The notes under the pieces are model-generated. The model worked only from the letters and a program-made list of their open reading frames with translations. It had not been told where the DNA came from and ran no database searches. Source: Peronospora farinosa (lineage: Eukaryota; Oomycota; Peronosporomycetes; Peronosporales; Peronosporaceae). From it: a stretch of DNA of 64,000 nt. Positions 43,326-53,554 of this stretch are shown piece after piece. The stretch is taken from contig CANTFK010000024.1 of NCBI GenBank assembly GCA_947646735.1, forward strand, positions 372,001 to 436,000. Direction: 5' to 3'. The translations under genes and the position numbers were made by a program. Numbering within the stretch: the first letter of the stretch is position 1; every line of letters starts with the position of its first letter.

Positions 43326-43880
43326 CTAATCTTCAGATTTTTTCTCTTCATGAGACTGCATTACTTCGAAACGAATACGGCGAGCTTGTTCGCGCTCAAA
43401 TTCTTGCAAAATATCGGGTGGTTGACGTCTTCTCCTAGTTGATCTGGTAATCGCAGCAACTTTAACCACCGATTCGGTCTGCTTCGACTTCAGCAACTCA
43501 TTCAGTCTATTAAGGCTAGTGAGCTCTTGGCGATCTCCTTCCGAAGTGATGACCACACCTTGTTCCTTCTGTAAAGCAGTACTCACCAGTCGATCTGCAC
43601 TTTGGTTCCAGTCGCACTTCATATGTAAGAACTCATGGATCGGCCATGATCGAAGCTTCTCTATTGCTTTCTGTCGCAACAACTGCAGTCCAGGAGCCTT
43701 GCAATCAATTTCACCTCGCATCTGTCGAATCACTAGGTTGGAGTCGCCACAAATAATAACGCGTCCCCTAGTCTGATTCTCCAACAGATCAAAGCCTAAT
43801 CGTAAACCCCGATATTCGGTGTTAAGTCCGTTGCATATTCCGATGCAGCAGCCACAATAGTCCACTCGGGAAGTTTCCAT
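43326..43880 (-). pseudogene. TE3 second RNase H, C-terminal part
   Basis: NTEYRGLRLGFDLL (Glu), VIICGDSNLVIRQMRG (Asp) and CDWNQSADRL (Asp) are the later acidic motifs of an archaeal/plant-type RNase H. A basic tail follows (RSTRRRRQPP) and then a stop. It is in a different frame from the first Asp (FDGSA, in 43796-44593), so one indel separates the halves. Confidence 0.8.
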
Positions 43881-44593
43881 ATTATCGCACTGTATGATCC
43901 ACCCTTTCGCTTGGTTCGTGCCGATCCATCGAAACTGACGACCAAGAGACTTTCATATTCTTCCACCGTAGGCGGTGGCATACTTAGAGTTTGCCTTTGT
44001 TGTTTCCGGGGAGCGATCGCGATCAACACTTCATCGACTTCTTCACGGGGAGTCACACTTGCAGCCAGGGCACCAAGTATTTCATCTTCGCCCTTTTCAC
44101 ATTTCTTGATCTCCAAAGTCCAAGTCGATAATAATGCGGCCCACCTACCTAGCCTGCCATTGAGACCGGAGGATTGAACCAACCAGGCCATCGTCGAGAA
44201 ACGCGTAAGAACTTTAATCTCTCGCGAGACTAGCATGCAATAACATATATCCAAAATCCGAAGTAATGCTAGTATCTCCTTCTCGACCATTCCGTAATTG
44301 ATTTCATTAGGCTTCAGCGTTCGGCTTGTAAACGTAACCGGCCAGTAGGTGCCATCATACTCCTGCAATAAAGCTGCTGAAACTGCCCATTTACTCGCAT
44401 ATACGACAATTACCGGAGGCCGATCTGGATCGAAGTGTCTGAGGATCGGGGTATTAGCGATCTTGGCTTTCAACATGGTAAATGCGATCATCGCTTTTTC
44501 CCATCGAGTCCGTCCTTCTGGATCTGGATCGTCCCCAATATCGGAACTTTTGATCTGAATCATTCCTGGTTGCGACAGTCGAATCCAATGCAT
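43796..44593 (-). pseudogene. TE3 gypsy RNase H and start of second RNase H
   Basis: The gypsy-type RNase H region reads VVYASKWAVSAALLQEYDGT, with Tyr where the catalytic Asp is expected (VDAS), and YGMVEKEILALLRIL; this copy looks catalytically degenerate. After a tether, VVSFDGSARTKRKGGSYSA opens the second RNase H. Confidence 0.8.
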
Positions 44594-44950
44594 TCATCTT
44601 ATCAGAACAGCGGATTTCATGGAAATCTGCTTCCCTTAATTCATATAGCACTGACGCATAAATCGCAAAGTCTTCGACAAATCGACTATAGTAATTCAAG
44701 CTTCCCAGAAACGATTGCATCGATCGCAACGTTTTTGGGAACGGAATATTCACCAGCGATCCCAAATCCTTTGGATGAGCTTCGATTCCTGCAAGTGAGA
44801 CTTGATGACCCAGGTAGTCCACCTTACGTCGTCCCCAGAAACTTTTAGCGAGACTGATCGACAAATTCCATTCATTGCATACTTCTAGCAATCGCTTTAC
44901 CTTAAAAAAAGGAGGTCCACGAGGTTGCTAGAATCAATATGTCATCAATA
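44454..44950 (-). pseudogene. TE3 RT C-terminal part with YIDD
   Basis: SYIDDILI (minus, about 44950-44927) is the catalytic YxDD. Then KRLLEVCNEWNLSISLAKSF, KVDYLGHQVSLAGIEAHP and RSMQSFLGSLNYYSRFVED follow. Frame breaks separate it from the N-terminal RT part and from RNase H. Confidence 0.8.
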
Positions 44951-45118
44951 TATGACCTTCGGCCGAGCACGGATGGGTTCTGGCTAGTATCCGGTTCGCC
45001 TTCAGTGAATACATCCACCAGCTTTGGCGATCCCGTTACCGTATCAGCGGAGTCGAGTGATCCTGTGGCAATTGCGTTTGGATCCGTACCGATCTTGAGG
45101 TATCCATACAGTGCATTA

Positions 45119-46918
45119 TCAATCAGACGTTGGTAAATCTGCGGAGCGTTTTTTTAGCCCAAACGGCATTCGTAACCACTCGAACAGGCCTGACGGCGTG
45201 ATAAAAGCAGAAATCATCCTTGCACGCTCGGTCATTTCCACGACCCAAAATCCACTGGCCATATCCAACGAACAATACCACATAGCTTTATCCATATCTT
45301 GCAATAATTCGCTAATCAGCGGCATAGGATACACCATCAATCTCGTGAGTTGATTCACCCGCCGATAGTCAATACATAACCGGATGTCGACACCATTCTT
45401 TTTTATGATTACCACAATCGGCGAAGCCCATGGTGATGTCGACGGCTGGATAATCCTGGCTGATAGTAATCCTTTGATTAGGTCAGCTAACTTCTCGCGA
45501 AATTTGGGAGCGACCGGTCGTACTCGTTGTGCGATCGGGTGTGCTCCACCAACATCGATATCACATACTGCTCCTCGAGCTGCAGGAGGAAGCGCATTTC
45601 CTTTGCCAATGAGTAAGTGTCGGTTCGCCCAAATCAGTTGCCGTAAACCTTCTTGGTCCTTGGTTAAAGGAACTCCCGGATCGCCCACTTGGATATCATC
45701 AATCGTAACTTCTTCGGTGGATGACACAATCTCAGGCAAGACAGCCATATGCTGATCCACATCTTCGGCATACAATTCACCACTCTCGTGATAATACATC
45801 GAGTCTTCAGGCTTCATCTTTACACTTCCTCCGGCTAGAATAAATTCGTCGTTGATAATCGTCGTATCACTAGCTTGCTCTTGTTCTCGCAGATCGCGAT
45901 CCAGATCGGCCAGATCGCGGTCATTAGTTACCATATCGGCCAGATCGCGGTCATCGCGATCCAGATCGGCCAGATCGCGGTCATCAACTACCGAATCGAC
46001 CACATCGCGGTCATCGCGATCCAGATCGGCCAAATCGCGGTCATCAACTACCGGATCGGCTAGATCGCGGTCATTAGTTGTCAGATCGGGGTCATTGATT
46101 GCCAGATCAGCCAGATCGCGGTTATTAATTGTTGTATCGGGGTCATTGATTGCCAGATCAGCCAGATCGCGGTCATTAATTGCCGGATCGCGCTCCATAC
46201 ATTTCGGTTTATAGTTATTGTGAGTGTAATTATCTTCACCCCACGGCCCTTTCACGTGATCGACATTTGACATCCCTCTGATCGCATTGATTACCCATGG
46301 AGATTGAGCTACTTGCTCACTTTCATCTTCGATCACCCGATCTTCTACATTGTTGCCACCGATTCCTCTTATCGCATCGCATTCATCATTGGATCGTGTC
46401 GTGGGTTTCACCGTTCCCGTAGTCCTTTCTTCTGCTTCCTTTTTTGAGCGTGTTAAGATCCTCTTCGGCGTAGGGTACGAAGGTTGGTCCACTAGCGGTC
46501 CGGTATATTCCTCCAGTAGTTCTTCTTCTCGATCCGTTGTCGCTTCGAACGCTAATGTCTGCCATTCGTTATACCGACGCGATCCCACCGAGACATATCC
46601 TGGGGACCGAGGTATCATATCAGCAACCATCCACCAACCTAATGGCGATCCATGACTTAAGGTCACTTCTTGATCGCCGATATTAGTCAGCTGTAGATAC
46701 TTGATCTGACCTGGTCCCGTAGTTACTGTAGGTACCCACTTCGGATCGCGCCTCACCCAGATCTTGGCTTTAGGAGGACTAACTCCGATCTTCACTTCGG
46801 TCGATTTGCCCACGGGAATCACCACATATTGATGTGGAATTGTGATCGCTTGTATGGTCGCCCGGTAAGGGGGTCTTCGTCCATTCAGAAGTATCCTGAC
46901 CTCATCAGGCTGTTCCAT
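45119..46918 (-). CDS. TE3 PR-RT linker and RT N-terminal part
   Basis: 599 codons. After an aspartic-protease-adjacent domain (PPYRATIQAITIPHQYVVIP) comes an Asp-rich repeat (DRDLADLAINDPD units) and then RT: APKFREKLADLIKGLL, SPWASPIVVIIKKNG, RLCIDYRRVNQLT, CSLDMASGFW, TPSGLFEWLRMPFGLK. The frame is lost just after GLK, before NAP. RT is therefore split. Confidence 0.8.
   Translation of the reverse strand: MEQPDEVRILLNGRRPPYRATIQAITIPHQYVVIPVGKSTEVKIGVSPPKAKIWVRRDPKWVPTVTTGPGQIKYLQLTNIGDQEVTLSHGSPLGWWMVADMIPRSPGYVSVGSRRYNEWQTLAFEATTDREEELLEEYTGPLVDQPSYPTPKRILTRSKKEAEERTTGTVKPTTRSNDECDAIRGIGGNNVEDRVIEDESEQVAQSPWVINAIRGMSNVDHVKGPWGEDNYTHNNYKPKCMERDPAINDRDLADLAINDPDTTINNRDLADLAINDPDLTTNDRDLADPVVDDRDLADLDRDDRDVVDSVVDDRDLADLDRDDRDLADMVTNDRDLADLDRDLREQEQASDTTIINDEFILAGGSVKMKPEDSMYYHESGELYAEDVDQHMAVLPEIVSSTEEVTIDDIQVGDPGVPLTKDQEGLRQLIWANRHLLIGKGNALPPAARGAVCDIDVGGAHPIAQRVRPVAPKFREKLADLIKGLLSARIIQPSTSPWASPIVVIIKKNGVDIRLCIDYRRVNQLTRLMVYPMPLISELLQDMDKAMWYCSLDMASGFWVVEMTERARMISAFITPSGLFEWLRMPFGLKKRSADLPTSD
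45890..46200 (-). repeat. tandem repeat encoding DRDLAD peptides
   Basis: About a dozen 24-36 bp units built on CAGATCGCGGTCAT. They stay in frame and encode alternating DRDLADL / AINDPD / VVDDRD peptides, so unit lengths are multiples of three. Confidence 0.9.
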
Positions 46919-47300
46919 CTGCTAAATTCAGGCGTATTCCAGCTGGGACCATGAAATCCATTCCTAGGATCGCGTCTTGGCCTACTTGATCTCCTACCCA
47001 CGCATCGAAATAATAGACTAGCGATCCATTCAGCGTGATCTTGATTCTTGTACGACCGTCCGACATGTATGTGTTCTCACCAATCCCAACACATTCTTGC
47101 CTCTGACTCTCGTCAATGACACATCCTATTTTACGAGCAAAGGTGGTGCCGACGATTGAGACTTCGGCTCCAGAATCAAACAACATAATCGCCTTTTCAT
47201 TGTTGATCTTGCCCGTTGCCTTGGCTTGCTTGAACCATTTTCCTGGGGTATAATATTTCCAATATCCCCGTGATTCACCTGGTGCTAAGTCGAGCTCCAT
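46905..47300 (-). CDS. TE3 retropepsin
   Basis: 131 codons with the active-site MLFDSGAEVSIVG and the flap/C-terminal DAILGMDFM. Overlaps the start of the following RT ORF by 14 bp, consistent with frameshift or re-initiation translation. Intact. Confidence 0.85.
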   Translation of the reverse strand: MELDLAPGESRGYWKYYTPGKWFKQAKATGKINNEKAIMLFDSGAEVSIVGTTFARKIGCVIDESQRQECVGIGENTYMSDGRTRIKITLNGSLVYYFDAWVGDQVGQDAILGMDFMVPAGIRLNLADGTA

Positions 47301-47494
47301 TTTCGCAGGCGATCGGGCATATTAATCAACTCTTACGACGCTTGATATTGAAAGCAGACATTTTGAATCTTCACATGTATTATTCGGGTCGATCTGAATG
47401 TTAACGCACTGATCTGTCGATCTTCTTTCCACAAATGCATAAATGCAGAGCCTAGAACGCTCGGCTCGTACCAGATTCCAACCTGGCGAGCGTC

Positions 47495-49405
47495 CTAGTT
47501 TAACATTTCTTCAGCCTTCGGCGGAAGCATTCCAGCATGCTTGGTTGGGACATACCACTTGCGTATCATGTTGTAGAATTCTTCCATTCGACATTTTCCA
47601 TGCTCATGGATATCTCCGCAGGCAGCACAGGTGTAAAAACACTTGTCCGAAGGATGTCCCTTACGACCACACTTCTGACACGTTAGTCTCTTCCAGCATC
47701 CACGATCATCGTGTTTCTTCGACCCACAATGGGTACAAGCCTTCTGATTCACCACGCGATCTGGACCGCGATCTTGATCCAAATAGTCTGATCCCGCGCG
47801 TTGATCACTATATTTCTTCACGCGATCTGGTACTGTGACCACACATAGGTTGCGTCGATCTGTTTCGGCGTCTGATCCACTAATATCCGAGTCTGACTCA
47901 CTGCTACTGCCTTCCAGACGAATCGCTCTCACAGCACGAGTTGGTTTCGAGGGTGTCGGAGTGGAGGCCGACGCAGATCGCTGATGAAATTTGCTTGACC
48001 CCATTGCACTCGAATACTGTCTTCCCTGCATGCGTTGATATGTTCGCAAAGTTTCTTCCATATCATCGGCGTCTCCAAGGCGTAGCAACGCCAACTGCTT
48101 AGCCAGATCGCGATCGTCAAGTGTACCAATAAAATGTTCCACATGCTCTCGGCGAATTGAGGGCGATCCCTCCCGAATGGGAATTTTTGCTCGGATCGCG
48201 GCCACATTCAGCCGATACAAATATTCCAATGGAGTTTCATCAGATCGCTTCTTCGCATGATAGTATTGTCTCCCGACCGACATACCATATCCACAATACT
48301 GGATCATGAAGGTTTCCAGCAACAACTTCCATGAATTCCGGGTGGGTCGACTTAACTGGCTATACCAATTTCGTGCCGGCCCCGTAAGTAAATCACCAAA
48401 TACTAGACATTTTTCATCATCCAGGGCTTGGTCGCGTAAGAACGCCGACTTGGCCTTGTTGACCCAACTTCTCGCTCGATCTTCATCCTTGTCCCGTCCT
48501 GTAAATTCTTTCAGATCTGCGATCGCAGACATTCGAATCCGCTGCGTGACAAGTCCACCATTAGGTACAGCGCCTGCACTTGCGACTTGTGGCCGTCTTA
48601 GATCCTCCAGACCCAAATCGTCTGGATCGTAATTATTGGATCGCGATTGACGCGATCCGGCCGATTCCATATCCACATCCGAAATGCAAACTTTTGGGGT
48701 GTTTGTAGGGATCGCGGATCGACTGGCGATCATGCGAGCTTGATCCTGCTCGTACTTTCTCATGGCAGCTTCAAAATAAGATTGCAATTGACCTGATCCA
48801 TTCACGTTCATGTCTTCAGCTGTGAGTGCCGTCGTCGATTGTTCTCTGGCCTTAATCGGTGCCAGTCGCTCGCGAATATGCGCTGCACCAGCCGGTCCAA
48901 GTGACATTCGCTGCATATTAATCGAGTCGTCCGACTCCCCTTCGGATTCCGCTGACATATATTGCGAAGATCCAGTATGATATCCTTTTGGTATATCTGC
49001 AATCGGCTGGATCGTCTGATCCACCGGATCGCGCTCTCCAATTAGAGGAACTAGCTTCGAAAACAGAGATCGCCCTGCTTGGATCACCCGATCATGATCG
49101 CATTCCAACAGCACCTGCGCGTCAAAAGCTCCAGCGGTGAATCCAGCGTTCTGGAGCAACTCCATAAGCCGACGGATCGCTTCCAACTGGTTCGGTGTCG
49201 GAATGGGAGCTGAAATTGGTCCTCGTAGCGATCCAATCAACTTCGGTTTCAAAATCTTTAGAACGGGATCGCTTGACAACAGATCTTTAAGCGCCTTCCA
49301 ATGAAAACACCATTCCAGCTGATCCAGTTGCCATCCTTTCGCCTTGTCTTCCTCATGCGCCAGCTTCGTGTCGGCATCATCATGATCCGACTCAGGCGCC
49401 TTCAT
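47495..49405 (-). CDS. TE3 gag with zinc knuckles
   Basis: About 636 residues from the first ATG at 49405. The frame stays open upstream to 49834 inside the LTR but without ATG. A Ty3-type capsid (WVNKAKSAFLRDQAL, LLTGPARNWYSQLS, FMIQYCGYGMSVGRQYYH) lies in the middle. Three Cys/His clusters follow: CTHCGSKKHDDRGC, CQKCGRKGHPSDKC, CAACGDIHEHGKC. Uninterrupted, so this is the best-preserved TE gene in the window. Confidence 0.85.
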   Translation of the reverse strand: MKAPESDHDDADTKLAHEEDKAKGWQLDQLEWCFHWKALKDLLSSDPVLKILKPKLIGSLRGPISAPIPTPNQLEAIRRLMELLQNAGFTAGAFDAQVLLECDHDRVIQAGRSLFSKLVPLIGERDPVDQTIQPIADIPKGYHTGSSQYMSAESEGESDDSINMQRMSLGPAGAAHIRERLAPIKAREQSTTALTAEDMNVNGSGQLQSYFEAAMRKYEQDQARMIASRSAIPTNTPKVCISDVDMESAGSRQSRSNNYDPDDLGLEDLRRPQVASAGAVPNGGLVTQRIRMSAIADLKEFTGRDKDEDRARSWVNKAKSAFLRDQALDDEKCLVFGDLLTGPARNWYSQLSRPTRNSWKLLLETFMIQYCGYGMSVGRQYYHAKKRSDETPLEYLYRLNVAAIRAKIPIREGSPSIRREHVEHFIGTLDDRDLAKQLALLRLGDADDMEETLRTYQRMQGRQYSSAMGSSKFHQRSASASTPTPSKPTRAVRAIRLEGSSSESDSDISGSDAETDRRNLCVVTVPDRVKKYSDQRAGSDYLDQDRGPDRVVNQKACTHCGSKKHDDRGCWKRLTCQKCGRKGHPSDKCFYTCAACGDIHEHGKCRMEEFYNMIRKWYVPTKHAGMLPPKAEEMLN

Positions 49406-49784
49406 CTTCACTCGAGATGACTTCGAATTCTTCTTCTTCTTCACATTCGGTGTAGTTTTGGATAAACTTCCTTCGGTTTTAACCGTAGGATTTTTATCCA
49501 GCGGATCGCGTTGCAAAACGCGATCCGCAGGGGTCCTCGAAAGGACCTGGGGAAAGGGTAGAGGTTTTTCTTCCAGACCAATCTCTTGATCTTCCTCTTT
49601 GGTTTTCTTTTCATCTGCGCCCCTCCCAAAACGCTGATGATCCGGGGATCTTTTTTCTTCACACGTCTGCGGTGATCCCTTTGCCGCTGACGCTTCAATC
49701 CCAGGTTCAATTTTGACCTTTACATCATCTCCTAGGGACTCACGGTGAAATTCCGAGTCATCAGAAGATTCGAGCACACGCCAT

Positions 49785-51139
49785 TGTGGTGGAGTGGGAT
49801 TCGCAAAATTGCTGATGCGATCCCAACTCTCCACTGGCGCCCGGACGACCGACTAACGGAGGGGGTACCCCGATTCCGTGTGTATAGCCTTCCTCACCTT
49901 GTGTACCCGTCGGTAGGGCGGGTTGCTCTCTTCTCGGTAGACTTGAGTCGATGTTGAACTTGATTGTGTTAGGGATAGGTGGGGGGCGATCGCATGGAAA
50001 TTCCTTACAAGATCGCAGTTGTTCTTGGGGTGCTCTATTTGAGTCGCCCTGATCTCTCTTGAGATCGCCTTGTCCAAAAAATGTAGATACTTGATCCGCT
50101 TGCCTTCTGACCACTTGAGCCGTCTCGCGATCTTGTATCTGGACTTCTTAGTCCTCTGCGTCCAATCGCAGCTTGATTTGTTTTGTTGAGAATTCTTGCA
50201 ATCCCTGGCCAAACAATCCAGGGATATCACTTGCGTAGTATGTAGACTTCCTTGAGACGTCGGGAGGCCAAAGAATCCAACCCGGAAGAGAAGTCGACAC
50301 GTGTACTTAGAAGCAAATTGAACTCTGTTAATGTTAACCAATCAAATACCAAAACCTATGATCTTGACTATCTGTAGCTCAGGATCTGTTGCCACGTATT
50401 GCCCTTTCGGAGAAATCAGATCTTGTAATGTGGTCCACTCCAATATCGCCGCGATCTGGATCGCTACCTCGCTCGGATATAATACCATTTTAATACCAGA
50501 TCGCGGTACTAAATAATTAGTATCGGATCGCGTTACTTAATAATTAGTATCGGATCGCGGTACTAAATAATTAGTATCGGATCGCGGTACTAAATAATTA
50601 ATACCAGATCGCGGTACTAATAATTAATATCGGATCGCGATACTAATAATTAGTATAAGATCGCGGTACTAATAATTAATATCGGATCGCGATACTAATA
50701 ATTAGCATCGGATCGTGATCCGCCGGATCACGACTTGTCCTCTTCACCGTTTCTCAGGTCATGTGAGATAGTTCATCTATGTGACATGTCATATCCACCA
50801 TTCCAGTCCTCCATAGCGACGTGATCCACACCAGACCGTCTTCCACATGCTTGGATGTACCCATCTTCCTCCTTAGCGACCGCGTTCACGCGGATCGCCA
50901 TCGGAAATACTGGAGATCGCAATAGCGTAGTTCCTAGGCCATATTTGACCCCACATAGAAGTGCAAACTACACCATTCACTGTTTTCCATCCCATTTGGC
51001 ATCATCTTGAAACCTTTCTGCGAGATCGCGACTCATCAATATTGGCCGCGAGATCGCGACTCATTAATATTGGCCATTTCGGACTTGACCGAAAATATGC
51101 GATCACACTTCGCGAAATTCAATCCTTCACTTCGCCACA
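49785..51139 (-). repeat. TE3 5' LTR (copy 4)
   Basis: 1355 bp; longer than copies 1-3 because of about two extra 26-bp repeat units near 50640-50700. Ends CGCCACA at 51139. Confidence 0.9.
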
Positions 51140-51910
51140 GACGCGCCATAAGCTCCTTGCTCGCCACAGTAACCACCTTGTTGGTGATTGACACAGTCCC
51201 TCTGTTAAGGTCACGTAGAAAATGCTTCCAGGAAAGCCCCGGATGGATTGTAATAGAAGACGCGTCGCAAGGTGGGCTCGCGACTTCAATTTAATGGCGT
51301 CTTTGTGGACTCCCTTCTACGTACACGATAGCGTGGACACATTCTAGCGCTAAATCTCCGGTGCTGTTGTCCCCATCGTGCTTCTACTCAATACTCGAAG
51401 CTGGCGAACCGCAGCCAGGTGATACGCCATCACCCCCCCCCCTTCTCTAGGCACTGGGGTGTCCTACACGTAATGCATGAGACACTTGGCGAGAGTAGCC
51501 CAAACTCGACCGTCGACACTTGATGCGTGAGCTCTGATCGGCTGCCATAAGCCCGTGGGGGAGCCCCTACTCAACCACAATGTGCTCATGTGGGAAACTC
51601 GGTTCGACCCCAGTGGGTCATGATGGGAACGCCAATTCGACCATCATGCGCTCGCGTGGGAACTCCTGCCCGTCCACGTTATACTCGTGTGAGAGCCCCC
51701 GCTCAGCCACAATAGGTGCAGATGGGAACCCCCTGTACAACCGCGTTAATGAAGCGCGGAACCCTTGTTTGACCGCGTCGTCTTCGTGTCCTCCTCGCTG
51801 TGGATAGAGGAGTCACTGTCGCTTGCGTCTTTAAAAACAGCACAAGCAGTACATAGAAGGTCATCGCTCTCTTTGTGCACCGCCTGCGTCGTGGAATCAC
51901 GATCCACGAC
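51140..51910 (-). repeat. TE2 PR-RT linker, right copy of 768-bp direct duplication
   Basis: Same sequence as 36348-37115. It starts GACGCGCC right after LTR copy 4 and continues past the duplication end (CCACGAC|TGTGACG) into TE2 protease, so it shows the uninterrupted target of LTR copy 1. Confidence 0.85.
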
Positions 51911-52030
51911 TGTGACGTTCGACCAGTCACTTGGAGACACCAAGAGATGGATAAACACTTAACTGGCTTCGAACTTGCGCCCTCGTCTCACTGATATGGC
52001 TAAATAGTCGATCTAGTGCTTATGAAATAC

Positions 52031-52211
52031 CTACCATGGCATGCCCAGTATGCAATCGAATGCATAATTCATTGCGATCACCAAGAAATCATCATTACTG
52101 CGTAAACCGTCAAACGTGTACGGCAACGATACTTCGCGCCGCGATACGCGGCGTGGCTTCCCGTCATCCAACTTGACGACGACTTGGCCAGGTTCCTCAC
52201 GGAGCTAGATG
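52031..52211 (-). pseudogene. TE2 protease remnant
   Basis: Sixty codons: EEPGQVVVKLDDGKPRRV, LPYTFDGLRSNDDFLVI and FDCILGMPW, the C-terminal part of a gypsy retropepsin. The active-site DSG half is missing: gag and protease are joined by a deletion. Confidence 0.75.
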
Positions 52212-52258
52212 ATGGTAGGCAGCATCAATTAACAAGATTCACGAAAGTAATTATTCGT

Positions 52259-52718
52259 TGTAACGGGGTGAGCCCGTTACATAATATTGACACTTATATG
52301 AAGTGTCAATAAAAATATTATTATAACTAATAATATTTTGACAATATTACCTTTTCTTATAATATTGTTCCTAGATATCCTTGAAGTTGGAGATGCCCTC
52401 TCATTGGTTGATATGGGCCATCATATCAACCAACGCGCTAATCAATGACCGATGGACGCGCGCAATAAGTGGAGGGCAAGTTGTTAACATACATAGTTGA
52501 AGTTTAATATAGTTAACATAGGTTATAACAGATTAGTTTTATTAAGATAGTTAACTATATTAAAGACAGTTTTCTTTTCCTTCTCAACGAAGCGTGTGTT
52601 TAATGATTTGACTTCCTCTGCTCACGTGTACGTGAGGTGATTGAGGCACCTGCTTTCACTGTCATCAGTGAAGGTAGACTATACTGTTATCAGTATAGTC
52701 GGAGGGTGCCCCACTACA
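52259..52718 (-). repeat. solo LTR with TSD TTCGT
   Basis: 460 bp, plus-strand TGTAACGGGG...CACTACA, flanked on both sides by TTCGT (52254-52258 and 52719-52723). Removing it joins TE2 gag text. Its inner end forms a three-way fold: GGCACC/GGTGCC enclosing two perfect hairpins (52655-52672, 52677-52700). Confidence 0.85.
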
Positions 52719-53222
52719 TTCGTCGATCGGTGAGGAACGCGTGCTCGTCCACAACGAGCTTACCAAGGGCCCACTCCTTGGCCTTCGCGACGAAGCGGGA
52801 AAGAAAGAAGTTGATCTTCGCCTGGTGCGCCTCAAGAAGTCTCGAGGCGATGGCAATATCGATTTTTTTCGATTCAGCGACAACCGATCTCCATTTTCTC
52901 CCGAGAGGGAGGAGATTTCCATCTTCACGACCTAATTTCGTGAACATCTCGAGGGAGTTAAACCTCGCCGGTTGGATTCGGCGAGCTCGCGTGCCATAAA
53001 CTCATGTATGGCGAGTCATTGCGCATTAGGGTCGCTGATCTCATCAGCGACGCGACAAATGCCTCGCCCTATATCGCCGCGAGTAGATTAAGGGCATCAT
53101 ACTCAGCAACAGTGAGATGGGGGAAGGTCGCGTGCTCTAGAAGAAAATCTGGAGCGTCGGGAAGTACAACAGTTCCCTCATCCCAAAATCGGGCATAAAA
53201 AGGACTACTAAGTGGTACCAAG
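52719..53222 (-). pseudogene. TE2 gag remnant
   Basis: Minus strand reads [18 protein letters not shown], then [20 protein letters not shown] and [12 protein letters not shown], a gypsy capsid segment. Upstream text toward the PBS is out of frame. Interrupted by the solo LTR and truncated. Confidence 0.7.
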
Positions 53223-53554
53223 TGTAACGGGGATAGAACGTACCGTCACTAGCTCAGATGTGCGTCGGAGGACAACTCAAGCACAAGTATAGGGTATTAA
53301 GCAAATTTAATCCTATTTTTTTTATTTTGTTTTCATTCGTACTAATAACGGATATTTTTAAGTCGTAATAAATACGACAGTGTTTCCGTCTTTCGGAACC
53401 ATACAATTTCAGGTTAATTTATTATTGATAAATATTGGTTCTTGAGGCCTCAATAATATATTGTCACGCCGTGCGCGCTAATCCGGCACAGCACCTGCCT
53501 ACGATGTAATTGTTTATTTCGTTTAAAGCAATACATGCAATGCGTTTCATTACA
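53223..53554 (-). repeat. TE2 5' LTR
   Basis: 332 bp, TGTAACGGGG...CATTACA in plus orientation. Followed (minus) by CT and TGGTACCACTTAG, a primer-binding-site-like sequence. Confidence 0.8.

Larger units (their letters stand above)
41198..51139 (-). mobile_element. TE3, dual RNase H Ty3/gypsy element without integrase
   Basis: Minus strand: 5' LTR 51139-49785, gag, protease, RT, RNase H, second RNase H, about 860 bp noncoding, 3' LTR 42466-41198. No integrase HHCC or DDE motif was found between the second RNase H and the LTR. The word GATCGC and its complement are strikingly frequent throughout. Confidence 0.8.
32417..53554 (-). mobile_element. TE2, Ty3/gypsy element split by nested insertions
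   Basis: Minus-strand order: 5' LTR 53554-53223, PBS-like TGGTACCACTTAG just inside, gag remnant, protease remnant near 52200, PR-RT linker, nested TE3/TE4, linker copy, RT, RNase H, integrase (core inverted), chromo-like end, 3' LTR 32759-32417. Its flanks are both TE1 sequence, but about 250 bp of TE1 present in TE5 (60497-60746) is missing between them and there is no matching 5-bp target duplication. Confidence 0.75.
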
